Shown piece after piece: positions 9,301-17,605 of a stretch of DNA of 64,000 nt. The notes beneath the pieces were generated by a model. That model saw only the letters and a list, made by a program, of their open reading frames with translations, was not told where the DNA came from and ran no database searches. The position numbers and the translations under genes were made by a program. Source of the stretch: Motacilla alba alba (lineage: Eukaryota > Chordata > Aves > Passeriformes > Motacillidae); NCBI RefSeq assembly GCF_015832195.1, contig NC_052032.1:9306618-9370617 (forward strand), in the 5' to 3' direction. Positions within the stretch are counted from its first letter, which is position 1. Each line of letters starts with the position of its first letter.

Positions 9301-11412
9301 GGAGAGAGATGCTGTTTTGTGGAAAACCCTACGAGATACAAGAAACATGCCTGGCATTTATGGGATGAGCAGGAGATGATCCCCATCCCTGCCCACCCCA
9401 CGGGCTGAAAGCAAAGGCTTGACCCCACACTCAGTGCTGGCTGACAGTATCCCTAAACCTGCCTCTGGAATTTTCTCTGAGCTAAAAGGCAGGCAAGCCC
9501 CCACCTTGGATTTATAGCCTGCTGTGGTGGGCAAGTCTAAGCAGACAAAAAAAATATGCAAATATTCTTGAGCAACCTCTTCAAGAAATAAGCCACAAGG
9601 AGAAGGACTATTAAAAAAATAAAAAAAACTTAATTGAATCAGCCTTCAATGCCTCTGAGGCTGACTGGAACGGTTACCATTACTTTAGCAAGAAATTATC
9701 ACTTGGACCATCAAACTGTATTAAGAATTTATAATACACACTTAGTGCTGGAGGCTAAGAAGGAAGGGGAAAGTTCTCGTTCCAGCTTGAGGTGTGGCAC
9801 ACGGTTCATTTGTGATTTATTTCCTTCTGCAAAGACTCCACAATCCAAACAAGCACACCACTGTCAAACAGCAAAAATGCGCCCTGATGAAAACAAAATG
9901 CCAATTTCAAAGTGAATTATGCGTCCTCACAAATGCTTCACAGAGCATTTCACATGGAAAAAACCCAAAATTTTGACATCAAATAACCAAAACTATGTCT
10001 AATGCCACTTACTCCGTATTTTATTGTGATCACATGAGAGCTGCAGGAGAAACCACCACAGCAGCGTGTTCAGGAAAGGCTTGCAGAGACAAGACTGGCA
10101 CCGACGTGACCGTGGTGAGGTATTAGTAACTAACATAGTTACACATGAAATGCAGATCCTCTCCAAAGATACCCGAGCCAGGATGTGCCATTGGGCACCA
10201 GGCCCAAAGAGATCCACAGTTATTTATACAACAACTCAAATTACCCAGCCAAAGGCTTCGTACACAAAGCTTTCTTATAAATACATTTCCTTCTCTGGCT
10301 GCAAACGAGAAAAGCATAAAATAAATCAGGATTTTTCTGTTGCCTGTTTCTGAACAGTGGAAGTAACAGGAAAACATTCCAGCTTCCAGTGAGTGAAACT
10401 GCCAGTTGTGCTATCTCAGTGCATTATCTCCAAAATGTCCTGACCCATGTCACACACCAGCACCTCCTAACTGGACGGCTAAAACCCACGTCAATAATGA
10501 TACCAAGAAGTAAAAATTCAATGCAGCTCATTGCCCCACTTGAGGATGTCTACCACTTCCTCCAGTCGCACCTAGACAGGATTTGGCTGTGGTGAAAAGC
10601 TACAGTAGTGTCAAAAACAACCCCTAAGTTCTCCTTGTTCTCGTTTACGGGTGCAGTGTCCCAGAGATTACTTCTGTTGACTCTGCTTGTCATCACTTCC
10701 GTCGTTTCCCCCTTAGCAATCCGAGTTACTGCACGGGAAAGGAAACCACGCACCACAGAAACCCACCCGAGTGACACCACCGGGACAGCTCGTGGTGATG
10801 CTCTGACACGTTCCCGAGGGCGGCGTGAGGACCTGCCGGGAATCACCACCTGCGGCCACCTTACCCCAAGGGCCAGCGGGGTCCGCCTCCCGTTAACCGG
10901 GGCTGGGGACTCAGCATGCCCCGTTAACCGGGGCTGGGGGCTCAGAATTCCCCGTTAGCCGGGGCTGGGGGCTCCGCATCCCCCGTTAGCCGGGGCTGGG
11001 GGCTCCGCATGCCCCGTTAGCCGGGCTGGGGGCTCCGCATGCCCCGTTAGCCGGGGCTGGGGGCTCCGCATGCCCCGTTAGCCGGGCTGGGGTCGCTCCG
11101 GGGCCGCCGGTGACCCCTCGGCAGCCGGGGCTCAGGGAAGCGGAGGCTGCCCGGGAAGCGAAGCACAACCGCTCCTCGCTCCTCCCGCGGGCTTAACTTT
11201 GGTGAAGCATCCTCAAACTTTCCTCCGCGACTAAATGAAGCCATAATTAAAACCGAAACAAAAAAGCGGGGAGAGAGAGAGAGACACGAAGGCGCCCCGC
11301 GAGGAGCGGCCGCTGCGGGGCCGTTTGGGGACAGCCCCTGCCCGCTCCCCCTGCGGCCGTTACCTTGAGGCCGCCGGGGCTTGGCCGGGTACCCCGCTTC
11401 GTGGTCTGCCAT
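3162..11412 (-). CDS. STOM: Stomatin, complete gene (seven coding exons, split by introns)
   Basis: Stomatin is a cholesterol-binding, oligomeric lipid-raft protein on the inner face of the plasma membrane. It modulates ion channels (including ASICs) and glucose transport. Joining seven exons (49, 104, 73, 83, 204, 135 and 195 bp) gives 843 bp, or 280 residues plus stop, against 288 in human. Residues 1-25 are a polar tail. Residues 28-50 are the hydrophobic hairpin with the kink proline Pro43 (human Pro47). The PHB/SPFH domain follows from about residue 51, then the Ala/Glu-rich helix and the C-terminal oligomerisation segment ending [16 protein letters not shown]. Cys26 and Cys83 match the human palmitoylation sites Cys30 and Cys87. 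Exon 1 has no Ser/Thr, so the human Ser10 phosphosite is absent. The gene converges on GSN, the conserved vertebrate arrangement. Confidence 0.97.
3357..3796 (-). other. STOM: STOM intron 6
   Basis: 440 bp with canonical GT-AG ends. Nothing else is recognisable. Confidence 0.9.
3797..3931 (-). CDS. STOM: STOM coding exon 6
   Basis: The acceptor is CTTCTGTAG|GCCACA and the donor GCCAAG|GTAATG. It is exactly 45 codons, [38 protein letters not shown], then AREARAK. The Ala/Glu-rich end starts the long helix after the PHB domain. Phase 0 at both ends. Confidence 0.96.
3932..4413 (-). other. STOM: STOM intron 5
   Basis: 482 bp with canonical GT-AG ends. Nothing else is recognisable. Confidence 0.9.
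4414..4617 (-). CDS. STOM: STOM coding exon 5 (PHB core)
   Basis: The acceptor is CTTTTCAG|ATCCTG and the donor ATGCAG|GTAGGAG. It is exactly 68 codons, from [20 protein letters not shown] to [12 protein letters not shown], almost identical to mammalian stomatin and the most conserved part of the gene. Confidence 0.97.
4618..6343 (-). other. STOM: STOM intron 4
   Basis: 1,726 bp with canonical GT-AG ends. Several open frames of 70-105 codons occur on both strands, overlap each other and show no protein-like pattern, so they are left uncalled. Confidence 0.85.
6344..6426 (-). CDS. STOM: STOM coding exon 4
   Basis: The acceptor is GGCACAG|GTTTG and the donor CAGGAG|GTGAGT. It completes the split Gly codon, then encodes [18 protein letters not shown] and ISFDIPPQE. 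It holds Cys83, equivalent to the second palmitoylation site of human stomatin. Confidence 0.96.
7100..7145 (+). repeat. Direct duplication, 23 bp x 2
   Basis: The block GATCATACATTAACAAAGG plus GAGA occurs twice in immediate succession within STOM intron 3. A recent slippage event is the simple explanation. Confidence 0.85.
7202..7240 (-). mobile_element. Possible CR1 LINE remnant
   Basis: GCTGGAAGAGACCCACGGGG, followed by CTCAT, resembles the CR1 3'-end segment read in reverse (TTGGAAGGGACCCAC-AGGATCAT). The match is short and the tail repeat is not visible. Confidence 0.4.
7366..7438 (-). CDS. STOM: STOM coding exon 3 (start of PHB domain)
   Basis: The acceptor is TTCCAG|ATTATC and the donor CCAG|GTATGTG. 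It encodes [20 protein letters not shown] and AKGP plus the first base of a Gly codon. This is the highly conserved entry of the stomatin PHB domain. Confidence 0.96.
7439..8261 (-). other. STOM: STOM intron 2
   Basis: 823 bp with canonical GT-AG ends. An A+T-rich duplication (AAAAATAGTTAT, two copies) lies at about 7946-7974. Nothing else is recognisable. Confidence 0.9.
8262..8365 (-). CDS. STOM: STOM coding exon 2 (membrane hairpin)
   Basis: The acceptor is TTTTGTAG|AT and the donor AAG|GTAAAA. The split codon G|AT gives Asp, then three more Asp, [11 protein letters not shown] and [11 protein letters not shown]. It encodes the monotopic membrane hairpin and the main palmitoylated cysteine. 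Human has SPSKGLGP where this has the acidic DDDDSGLG. Confidence 0.94.
10888..11093 (+). repeat. GC-rich minisatellite, about 7 copies of a 30-31 bp unit
   Basis: The unit is CCGTTAGCCGGGGCTGGGGG followed by CTCCGCATGC. The first two copies carry CCGTTAACC, the later ones CCGTTAGCC. Copies 5 and 7 have lost one G (CCGGGCTGG). The array lies in STOM intron 1, starting about 270 bp after the exon 1 donor. The order of variants suggests growth by duplication of the exon-proximal copies. Confidence 0.95.
11268..11284 (+). repeat. Short GA microsatellite
   Basis: A GAGAGAGAGAGAGA-type run in STOM intron 1, on the edge of the CpG island. Confidence 0.8.
11364..11412 (-). CDS. STOM: STOM coding exon 1 (start codon)
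   Basis: The exon reads [16 protein letters not shown] and stops one base into the next codon (CAAG|GTAACG). The ATG sits in GGGGCCATGG, with G at -3 and G at +4. An in-frame TGA lies 18 nt upstream, so no longer amino terminus is possible in this exon. The human exon 1 peptide is longer and of different sequence; this end is known to be variable. Confidence 0.9.
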
Positions 11413-11482
11413 GGCCCCCGAGTCCCCTCAGAGCCGCCTCGGAGTCAGTCCCGCGTCCCCTCCGAGCCGCCTCTGCGCTGCC

Positions 11483-11526
11483 CCGCCGCTTCCACCGCCG
11501 CTTCCACCGCCGCTTCCACCGCCGCC
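11483..11526 (+). repeat. 12-bp tandem repeat in the STOM promoter
   Basis: CCGCTTCCACCG is repeated three times and then degrades into CCGCCGTCACCGCCG. It lies 70-115 bp upstream of the STOM start codon, so probably in the promoter or 5' UTR. A copy-number polymorphism here is likely. Confidence 0.85.
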
Positions 11527-11638
11527 GTCACCGCCGCCCCGTCGCGGCTCCCTCAGCGCCGCCTCAGCGCCGCCGCCGCGCGCCCGCCCCGCCCCGCCCC
11601 GCTCGCGCGCTCCGGGAGGGGCCGCGCGCCCGCCCCCG

Positions 11639-11652
11639 CCGCCAGGGGGCTC
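11639..11652 (+). promoter_or_regulatory. Possible CTCF site
   Basis: CCGCCAGGGGGCTC closely fits the CTCF core (CCASYAGRGGGCRC type). It lies in the CpG island between the STOM start codon and the putative divergent exon. Short motifs in G+C-rich DNA arise by chance, so confidence is modest. Confidence 0.4.
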
Positions 11653-11690
11653 CACCGCCGCTGAGGGCGTGAGGGAGCGGCCGGCAGCGA

Positions 11691-11710
11691 CCCCCGCCCG
11701 GCCCCGGCCC
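11691..11710 (-). promoter_or_regulatory. G-quadruplex-type motif in the STOM promoter (minus strand)
   Basis: Plus-strand C-runs at 11691-11695, 11697-11699, 11702-11705 and 11708-11710 give four G-runs of three or more with 1-2 nt loops on the minus strand. This meets the strict G3+N1-7 pattern. It is on the STOM sense strand, about 280 nt upstream of its ATG. Confidence 0.6.
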
Positions 11711-11787
11711 GCCACAGCCCGGGGGAAGCGGATGGAGGGCAGCCCCGGGAACGCGGCTGGAGGGCGGCCCGGGGCTGCAGGCAGGGC

Positions 11788-11859
11788 ATGGAAGACACGG
11801 AGGACAGGAGGGGAAGGCACGGAGTGAGCGAGCGGCCTGGCGGGCAGCCGTCGCCTGAG
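11788..11859 (+). CDS. Candidate divergent first coding exon (unrecognised, partial)
   Basis: An ATG in GGCATGG context (G at -3, G at +4) opens 24 codons, MEDTEDRRGRHGVSERPGGQ then PSPE. They end exactly on a perfect splice donor, GAG|GTGAGT, in phase 0. In-frame stops lie upstream at 11662-11664 and beyond the donor, and no earlier in-frame ATG follows the upstream stop. The exon would point away from STOM out of the same CpG island. I recognise no protein family, and 24 open codons in G+C-rich DNA are weak evidence alone. A non-coding exon of a divergent lncRNA or an untranslated first exon is equally possible. No downstream partner exon was found. Confidence 0.3.
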
Positions 11860-11900
11860 GTGAGTGGGCCCCGGGCATCCCCCTCCTGAGGGGAGCAGCG

Positions 11901-14900
11901 AGGAAAGTTCCAGCTGGCCCGGCCTCGTGTGTCGTTTAATGCTCTGTGAGGTTTTGTCGCTTTTCTTCCCCACGCTCTCTTACGCGGAGAGTTGAGATCT
12001 TTCATCCCGTTTGGAGGAGGCCACAGTAATGGTTTCTGCTGCTTTCTGAGGTCCATCCACAGAGACAAAGTCTGTGCAAAAGTACATCACACACACAGGC
12101 ACTGCATACCAGATTGTTAAATTTAAGAGTTCCAAAGTTCAATTCAATATTAGTGTGAGTTATGAAGTCCATAAATAATTCCTGGCTATTCTTTAACCTT
12201 TATTTCTCTATGGGATATTGATAATTACTGGGCACGTGCAAACGTGCATCTGTCACGCACCCTCACTGCGTACTGAGAGAGAGCAATTGCTGCTTCTTCA
12301 TAAAACACATTGCAGCCTATGAACAAAAACGGTATTAGGCTACTAAAATGGATTTATTTTCAGTGTTGATGCTATTCTGTGTTAAACTCTTCCTTGGAAG
12401 AGCCTAAAGGGACAGCCTAAATCTTGCTGTCCATTACGTTCCAGAGGAGCAAAGATTTTGGTTTGGTAGCACAATTGGTTGAGGCAGAGGTAGGAGTGGA
12501 GCTGAATGCTAAATGTGGTCGTGGTTCTTGATGTCTCCAAGTGACAAGAACAGCACTGGAGAACGACCAACACTTCCTCCAGTGCGTGTAAGACCCCTCG
12601 TGAGCACTCTTCCTATTGCTGCTGTGAGCTCCTCCTGCCACACTTGTGCCACTTGGTTTCAGACTGATCCAGATGAGCAGTCCATGAAACTAAAGACTAA
12701 ATCTCTGACCTCTTCAAAGTCCTTCTCTCCATTATCTTTACTCGTATCTCTGCTATTAATACATTTATGTGTGCTGACACCTGCTGTTCTCATGTTAGTA
12801 ATTTCTCAACCTTTTTGTCCTATTGACTACAACTCCGTGAGTTCACCTCTGCTCTGTGTGTAACACGTGGGGCTAATTTTTCACGTGGGTGAAAGGAAGG
12901 GACAACCTGTGAGCTGTCTAAATGAGAACTGATAAATAATCATCCTGTGCTCAAGTTGTCACCTGCAGGCAGCTCGCAAATGCCACGGAGAAACTTACAA
13001 TGCAATGTGATATTTGAGCATGGGTTGTAAATATCACCGTGCTGCAATTGAATGAGAATCTGTGAAATTCCATGGGCTGCTTGACCTTAGGATCTCCTGG
13101 CACATAGGCTGGTTTTGAGCGCATCAGCATCGATAAGGAAGGAAGGATGTGCTGGAAAAGGGAGGGACAGGCTCTGTGGAAAGAGCAGATAAGCTGTGAG
13201 GAGCCCCTGTCCTCCACAGCGAATTTGCCGCTAGAAGAATCTGAGCTACAAGGTAATGGTTCTGTGATTCCATAGGAGCTTTGAAAATTTATACAGATTG
13301 CTCATTAAGAGATGTACAGCACGGGTTTACCTTGTTTCAGCAAGGAAGAGGAAGCTCCTATTCCATTCTCCTCTCTAAAGTAAAAAATAAGCAGTTAAGG
13401 CTCCATCAGCTGGGAGCCCTGGTTCAGCAGTCCCTCAGCAGCACGCTGTGTAGCGATGTACAGATTTATGTTGGCATTTTGCTGAAAGAAGAGGAAGCTT
13501 CTCTCTGATTTTAGATGGGCCTGCATTCCATCGTTCATTCTTTGGCTGTTTGCCAGGGAAGGTGGACAAGCCCCTGGGTGGGGTGGGCAAGGACCCTGCT
13601 GTCCTGCGGGGCATTGCTGCCATCTGCTGCCATCGGGGTGCTCTCCCACAGGGCATTTCTAGCACACTGACCTGCGGCAGAGCTTCCCTTCCCCTCCTTC
13701 TTCCCTGTCCCCCTTCCCTCTCCTCTCCTTCTTTGCTAAATAACATAGGGATTTCTTCTCTCCTGATTTTTGGTTCAATAACTAAAGGAAATTAAGAACT
13801 TGATTTCTGTCTGCCTAGAAGAAAACAGTGGACTTGCAAATTGATGTATTAATCTCTAGGCCTTGTGAAGAGGAGCATTTCATGGGATTTTGACTTTATT
13901 ATTTCCGTAAGTCAGTGGCATTTCCAAGATGGGAGTTCTGGCAGCAGGAGCTCTTGGTACTGCTGTGTTTATTTAACCTTTCCTTGAACTCCAGTGCATG
14001 GTGAGGAGTGAATTGGAGATCAGGCGTGTTGGGGTGTACTCTGCAGTACTCTGCGCTCGGGTATTCATTCATTCAGCGCCGTTTGCAGCGGGGCCGTGCT
14101 GCAGTGTCCCGCGCTGCCGTTGGGTGTCAGCAGGGCACTGAGCACAGCCTCCGCTCGCAGCCGGCTCCAGGCTGCGACTCAGCGCGGGAATTTTTGTCAC
14201 CTCAGTGGGTTTTTTTAAAACACGGTAAATTGTAGTCCCCAAGGATTATGGAATGATAGCAAAGGCTATTTCCGAAACTGTTGTTGATTCTTACCTTAAA
14301 AAGTAGCTGGATGTAGAATACCCAGTTTCAGAATTATGTTTGGAGCTGGCTTATTACACTGAACTTTATGTGAAACCTCAGTTTTACTCATGCTCTTCTA
14401 AACGCATGAAGTGCTGTGTGCTGTGAGCTTCCCCCAGGGATTAGCCATGGCAGTTTGGTAGTGAGGTGTGCTGGTGTGCCTTATTTTAGTGAGCTTTTCC
14501 CAGTTTACAATACATTTTAAGCAACTCTTACCATTGTTTGCCAGTGCTGTTTGCCATTCTGAGTTTTGAAGGGTGCATTTAAGCATGTCAGGACATCTAT
14601 TGGCTTCCTGCTACATATGTGTTCAAATATTTTGTTGAATTTTTAGTTCTCTGGAGAGCTTTTTCACTTCCCTTACACATTTGCAGTAGGTCTGTGTCCA
14701 TATATTTTGGCTTTAATCTTAAAAGTGCTGTTTTGAATCATTTTCCCCTAAAACATCTAAAAGTAATCAACCCCAGAATTGCAAGTTCCACAAACATTTC
14801 CCACGCTGTAACAGCCTGCATTTCATTTAGTTGCCTATTTTTATATCGTGGGACTATTTGTTTTCAGTGGAAATAGAGTATGTTGGATAATAATCCCAAA

Positions 14901-16668
14901 ATAGGAATGTCCTAAAATCAGGTTTCTTTAATCAGAATAATTTCTCCCACATTAAAAGATTCATAGTTTAAAATAGCTTTGAGTCTGGGAGGTTCATTAT
15001 TTTGATGTTGTTTACACTTAGAGAATACATATCAAAGAGCATTCAGGCCAAGCTCCTCCTGAGGGGATCCCGAGCTTTGGGGCTGCTGTACAGGGATCTA
15101 ACAGGAGAAAGAAGGGGTCACAGCCATCTGCCTCCCCCGAGGGGTGCTGCTGCTGGGGGCATCTGAGCTTTGAAACAAATCATTGTGCAAAATATCTGCA
15201 TTTTTTTTTCCTGACTGAGGATACTTTCCTTATTACTAACGCCGAGAAAATCTGGTCAAATTTTCAGCGAATAGTTTTACTGCCAAACTATCTGTGAGTA
15301 TTACAAGTGTTTTAGAAATCTAGGAAATTCTGCACAACTAACTCCTTTGAATTTTCCTATGCATTCTGTTAAGGTCCACAAATACAAATCAAAGTCAAAA
15401 TAAACTGTCCTTGCTGATGGGATTTGCTGACAGAGAATATTTTGGAGATGTTTTTTGTTTTCTGGAGTGTTTCTTACAGTTCAGTGAGGCAGAGTTTTCA
15501 AGATTTCCAGCAGTCTGAGAGCTCCTCCAGCCCCGGAGCCAGTTTGGAAGAGGGCAAGAGAAGAGAAGGGGATGCAGCAGTTGTAAATTTCCAAATTTCC
15601 CAGAGCTCTCCAGTCAGTTTCTCTGAGGAGAAACCTTCCTCCTATTTCCTATGCTGCTCGTGTGCACAGAGCCTTTACTCGTCATTTCTGGGCTTACCCA
15701 GGATCCATCTGGGCAGCCAGGGCTCTTTTTGATTTTTCAATGTAACGATTTCTTTACTTCTGTACGTTTGGCAAAAGAGAAAATTTGTGTCTGACAAAAC
15801 AGAGAAAGCCTGAGGTAACACACACAAAGCAAGCAAATGTGCTAGAACAAGTCAGAGTCATCGAGGTGCCTCAAAGCAGCAGTGGAATGCCACTTTGCTA
15901 TTCCAGAAACCCCGGCTCAGAAGGATCCCTCCTGCATATGTCACTGAAATTACAAGTTTGTCTCACACTTAGATAGCCTGGGGGGGTTAGCACTTGTAAC
16001 TGCTCCATCCCTGGAGTGAAGGAGCAGAGCTGCATTCCAGAGCACTGGCACGCTTGAAAGATTCAGTTGCAGAATAAGAGATTGTGTTACTGTAAAAACC
16101 AGATACTGAAGGGCTGTACATTTCACCCTGTGTATTTAATAGTTCTGAGTTTTAAACCAGAATAACTGTGTGAGACACTGAAAGCTGTTCTGGCCAAACA
16201 ATGCAGCCTAAATCTGATGATAAAAGTAACAAAGCTCTGGGGACTTTGTAATAAAAATGTATTTTATTGCAAATACACTTCTGGAAGCAGTGATTAAACT
16301 GTATGGATGCAGAAAAAGAACTGAAGGAAATGTTAAGAAAAGGAAGACAAACATTTGTATTCACTTTTATTGACAACAAACTTGGCTCTGAGCTGGGGGT
16401 CAGTGGCAGTAGACTCTGGTGAGTCATTTATTTGTGTCAGAATATTCCTGAAATGACCCGGTCCTGTGTTCAGCATTTGCATGACGTTATTTTTTCCATG
16501 GTCGGGGTTCCTGTGGGGCTCAGATTTCTGTAACAACCTTTGACAGGAGATTTTGAGCACAAATGGCAGGTGACTGGCACTCAGAGATTTTACTGGATGA
16601 CCAAACCCCACAATTTTCCCTGTTGTTCCCCCGTCCGTGGCAGCTGTTGTTCTTCCCTTGTCTTTTTA
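11901..16668. other. Non-coding region, no gene recognised
   Basis: The sequence returns to A+T-leaning composition. Open frames are under about 120 codons, overlap on both strands and show no recognisable domain. A pyrimidine-rich tract lies at about 13680-13735 and a G+C-richer patch at 14040-14200. I see no RNA gene. Confidence 0.6.
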
Positions 16669-16731
16669 TAGAATCATAGAATCATTTAGGTTGGAAAAGA
16701 CTTTCAAGATCCTCGAGTCCAACTGTTACAT
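16669..16731 (-). mobile_element. CR1 LINE 3'-end fragment
   Basis: TAGAATCATAGAATCATTTA followed by GGTTGGAAAAGACTTTCAAG and GAGTCCAACTG is the reverse complement of the CR1 3' end with its terminal ATTCTATG-type repeats. It is a 5'-truncated copy of the kind that dominates avian genomes. Confidence 0.9.
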
Positions 16732-17363
16732 GAATTGAAAGAGCTAATTGGCGTTTTTGAAAATCTAGCATTAAGTAAAGCTGAAAGTTTAAGAACAGGT
16801 TTGATAGAGAAACTGAGAGCCCCATGATGTGTTTCTATGGAAACTCCAGTTTGAGGTTTTATCTGATGGATTCTGAAAAGGGTACAATCTGCCTCTTTTT
16901 TGTGATTGGGTAGACAGAGGAGAAATACAGCAGAATCAGTGTTGCAAAGTGATCTTTGGAAAGATAGTTAATGAAGTGCTTCAGGATGAAAACTGCTGCA
17001 TAAATGAAAGGTGACATTTCTGTCTTAATCACTGCCTTTAATGATGAGATTTTTAGGACAGATTGCTGGGGAGAAGCTGCAGCCCAGCAGTCGAAGTACT
17101 GGTGTAAGTTTCCATTCAGCTGCTGCTGCTGAAATGTTTGATTGTTTTTACTGAGTGTCTGAGCATTAACTTCTTGCTTAGAGTTGGTCACAGGATGTGG
17201 GCATTTCCTGGGCACATCTCCGGGCATTTCCAGTCCTGACTTATCACATTTGTGCCTTCCTCATTCTCTGCTGTAAATGTCCACCCTGCCCTGCTGAGCC
17301 ACATCCCTGCAGTCCCAGAGTCCCCCCAGCTGTGCCGGTGGCCTCTTGGTTTCTCTGATTGTT
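16732..17363. other. Non-coding gap with one RFX-like motif
   Basis: No gene is recognisable. A minus-strand frame of 122 codons (16859-17227) has no protein-like features. The motif at 16831 is listed separately. Confidence 0.6.
16831..16844. promoter_or_regulatory. RFX X-box-like palindrome
   Basis: GTTTCTATGGAAAC matches the X-box pattern GTHNYY-AT-RRNAAC with both half sites. It lies 100 bp from a CR1 fragment in otherwise featureless DNA. Function is unproven. Confidence 0.4.
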
Positions 17364-17605
17364 GTGGAATTCCAGAATGCTTTGGGTTGCAAGGCAACTT
17401 AAAGTCCATCAGTGGACTGGGCCGGGTGCCTCCAGGCTCCACCCAGCCTGGCCTCGGACACTTCCAGGGATCCAGGGGCATCCAGGGCCAGGGCCTCCCC
17501 ACGCTCACAGGAATTTCCCCGCAGTATCCATCCAACCTGCCCTCTGTCCACGGGAAGGCATTGTCCCGTCCTGTCCCTCGTGGTGCTGCAGCAGCCTGTG
17601 CCCAA
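17364..17605 (-). mobile_element. CR1 LINE 3' region, longer copy
   Basis: Read on the plus strand it runs AATGCTTTGGGTTGCAAGG, AAAGTCCATC, CCACCCAGCCTGGCCTCGGA, CACTTCCAGGGAT, GGGCATCCA, CCAGGGCCTCCCCACGCTCA and CAGGAATTTCCCCG, then a TGTCCCGTCCTGTCCCTC end. This is the reverse complement of the avian CR1 3' UTR in order and spacing. It has small indels, so the copy is old. Frames through it (up to 125 codons) are repeat artefacts. Confidence 0.9.

Larger units (their letters stand above)
8366..11363 (-). other. STOM: STOM intron 1
   Basis: 2,998 bp with canonical GT-AG ends. As in many genes, the first intron is the longest. Its promoter-near end is part of the CpG island and contains the minisatellite at 10888-11093 and a short GA run. 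The distal part (8400-10500) holds only scattered short frames. Confidence 0.85.
10780..11900. promoter_or_regulatory. STOM: CpG island with the STOM promoter, possibly bidirectional
   Basis: Dense CpG over roughly 1.1 kb contrasts sharply with the flanks and covers STOM exon 1. GC boxes (GCCCCGCCCCGC, about 11586-11600) lie on the upstream side. I see no TATA box at a sensible distance, so this looks like a TATA-less CpG promoter. The side away from STOM holds a candidate divergent exon ending at 11859. The exact transcription start cannot be placed by eye. Confidence 0.85.

Noticed and set aside
11428..12068. Minus-strand frames of 181 and 171 codons, and plus-strand frames of 148 and 115 codons, across the CpG island
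   Set aside because: Stops are rare in such G+C-rich DNA in every frame. The frames overlap each other and are dominated by Gly, Ala, Pro and Arg runs from low-complexity sequence. They cover the STOM promoter.
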